Program-made: the position numbers and the translations under genes | Notes under the pieces: generated by a model | What the model saw: the letters and a program-made list of their open reading frames with translations, nothing else | The model's database searches: none | What the model was told of the DNA's origin: nothing | In this document: positions 40,520 through 41,373 of the stretch, in pieces | Layout of the letters: every line of letters starts with the position of its first letter | How positions within the stretch are numbered: position 1 is the stretch's first letter | From: an uncultured bacterium | Lineage (GTDB): Bacteria > Cyanobacteriota > Vampirovibrionia > Gastranaerophilales > Gastranaerophilaceae | Length of the DNA: 41,373 nt | Direction: 5' to 3' | Assembly (NCBI GenBank): GCA_902766105.1 | Contig: CACXCI010000044.1 | Coordinates: 1 to 41,373 of the forward strand

Positions 40520-41116
40520 TTGTCGCAAATTAGTATTGAGTATAAGAATAAAATAGTAAAAATATTAGAAGATGGTGGTGTTATTACCTATGTTACCGAT
40601 ACAGTGTGGGGTTTGGGGTGTTTGCCGTGTAATGAAAAAGCCGTAAAAAAAATATATGAAATAAAAAAACGTGAGGTTCAAAAGCCTTTAATATTAATGT
40701 CGAATGAGATATATAATTTGCTGGAATATGTAAAACCTATTCCGGAAATTGGGCAACGGCTTATAAAAAAGTATTTTCCGGGGGCATTAACTATTGTTAC
40801 CGATAAAAGTGAAAAAACACCTGATTATGTTACATCAGGCATGTCAACTGTTGGTATAAGGATTCCGAATAATGAGATTTTTAGGCAAATTTGTGAGATA
40901 ATTCCGGGGCATGTGCTTGCAACAACTAGTGCAAATCTTTCACACCAGCCTTCTGCAAAAACTTATGAGCAGGCGTTAGCAAATATGTCAGGATTGGCAG
41001 ATATAGTTATCAATGATTATGGTTATAAAGCTCAAGGTACAGAATCAACTGTTGTTGGGGTTATGAATAACGAACTCCGTATCTTCAGACAAGGTGCAAT
41101 AGAAATAGATTTGTAA
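40520..41116 (+). CDS. tsaC: L-threonylcarbamoyladenylate synthase (TsaC/Sua5 domain)
   Basis: Makes threonylcarbamoyl-AMP from threonine, bicarbonate and ATP, the first step of t6A synthesis at position 37 of ANN-decoding tRNAs. YrdC-fold motifs are present: GGVITYVTDTVWGLGC, KKREVQKPLILMSN, YFPGALTIV, VGIRIPNN, TTSANLSHQPSA and GTESTVVGV. At 198 residues it is the short TsaC type without the Sua5 C-terminal domain. The start is a TTG at 40520 preceded by ggagg; an in-frame TTG at 40496 overlaps the end of mnmE and is less likely. It forms a tRNA-modification operon with mnmE. Confidence 0.94.
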   Translation: MSQISIEYKNKIVKILEDGGVITYVTDTVWGLGCLPCNEKAVKKIYEIKKREVQKPLILMSNEIYNLLEYVKPIPEIGQRLIKKYFPGALTIVTDKSEKTPDYVTSGMSTVGIRIPNNEIFRQICEIIPGHVLATTSANLSHQPSAKTYEQALANMSGLADIVINDYGYKAQGTESTVVGVMNNELRIFRQGAIEIDL

Positions 41117-41177
41117 ACTTAATAAATATTATTAGAATATTGTAATTATTGTTCAAAATAAATTTGTACCTATTAAT

Positions 41178-41245
41178 ACCCTCTCCTATGGAGAGGGTAA
41201 AATTTCAACTTGAACAAAGTGAAAGTTTGAAATTTGGGAGAGGGT
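41178..41245. repeat. Dispersed intergenic repeat (ccctctcc family)
   Basis: Has the same order of boxes as 3011-3080: hairpin ccctctcctatggagaggg, a middle inverted pair (aacttg / aaagtt), then ggagaggg. The two copies differ at many positions but keep the pairing. Confidence 0.7.
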
Positions 41246-41300
41246 TTGATAAAGTTTTGGCGCTACTAAAATTTCGTCTCTGACAGGTCCTCCGGACGGG

Positions 41301-41324
41301 GGAACTTTTGGTGTCAAAAGTTCC
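41301..41324. repeat. Perfect inverted repeat at the right end
   Basis: ggaacttttg and caaaagttcc, 10-base perfect arms with a 4-base loop, within a non-coding stretch (41250-41373) that continues past the window. No T run follows, so a terminator is unlikely. It probably belongs to the same dispersed repeat class as the island at 24384. Confidence 0.55.
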
Positions 41325-41373
41325 ACAAAACCAACGACCTGAACTCCGCTCACTAATCAATTGTAAGCCAAAA

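Noticed and set aside
1-41373. tRNA, rRNA, CRISPR array, transposase, integrase, prophage or restriction-modification genes
   Set aside because: Looked for on both strands by eye; nothing convincing was found. A tRNA in an intergenic gap could be missed without a covariance search.

Overview
This is an AT-rich bacterial chromosome segment, densely coded on both strands, with about 48 supported protein genes and no rRNA, tRNA or CRISPR array that I could find. The best guess at origin is a non-photosynthetic relative of cyanobacteria of the gut type (Vampirovibrionia/Melainabacteria, Gastranaerophilales). This is inference from gene content. There is an outer-membrane signature (kdsA for Kdo, an SLH-domain surface protein with a cyanobacterial-style layout), MurT-type lipid II amidation, a 7TM-HD cyclic-di-AMP phosphodiesterase, a SpoIID-type amidase activator or lytic enzyme in a non-sporulation context, YtxH proteins and many lineage-type hypothetical proteins. 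No marker gene here proves the assignment.

Layout. 1-2889 (+): the 3' part of ftsH, then two genes for a corrinoid iron-sulfur protein (small and large subunit, AcsD/AcsC type) without the rest of the Wood-Ljungdahl complex. 2890-3105 is dispersed repeats. 3106-8832 (-): a secreted GH13 enzyme with a LysM membrane protein, the nucleoid protein HU, SpoIID and a Slt-type lytic transglycosylase, so mostly cell-envelope work. 8944-12661 (+): MscS channel, rlmH, an M49-like zinc peptidase and a beta-rich hypothetical protein. 12681-14230 (-): folE2 and mazG. 14325-15237 (+): two hypothetical genes. 15307-17777 (-): a zinc-ribbon protein, pdxJ and murT. 17860-19381 (+): four small membrane proteins that look like a duplicated two-gene module (DUF948-like + YtxH). 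19524-22649 (+): the conserved pgpH-ybeY-dgkA operon. 22715-24145 (-): two small hypothetical genes and surE. 24146-25288: a gene-poor region with a candidate small RNA, repeat elements and a 50-residue gene. 25289-27289 (+): the SLH protein. 27358-32763 (-): kdsA, an MBL hydrolase, pheS, rseP and an ArsB/NhaD-type transporter. 32849-33427 (+): hypothetical. 33424-36313 (-): HEAT protein, queC, DUF366 and a SPOR protein in one tight operon. 36494-38370 (+): two related membrane proteins. 38443-38931 (-): a secreted hypothetical protein. 39165-41116 (+): mnmE and tsaC. The right end is repeats.

Functional themes are envelope building and remodelling (Slt, SpoIID, LysM, SPOR, MurT, KdsA, RseP, DgkA, SLH) and RNA modification (MnmE, TsaC, QueC with FolE2 upstream in the deazaguanine pathway, RlmH, YbeY).

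The observations most worth following are the corrinoid protein pair with no acetyl-CoA synthase nearby, a short palindromic repeat inserted in the same reading frame in both of those genes, a candidate sRNA with four GAGGA motifs, a set of genes whose -10 box lies only 6-7 bases from the start codon (predicted leaderless mRNAs), and a tandem pair of related membrane proteins that share a short S-F-T/N motif with other unrelated hypothetical proteins in the window.
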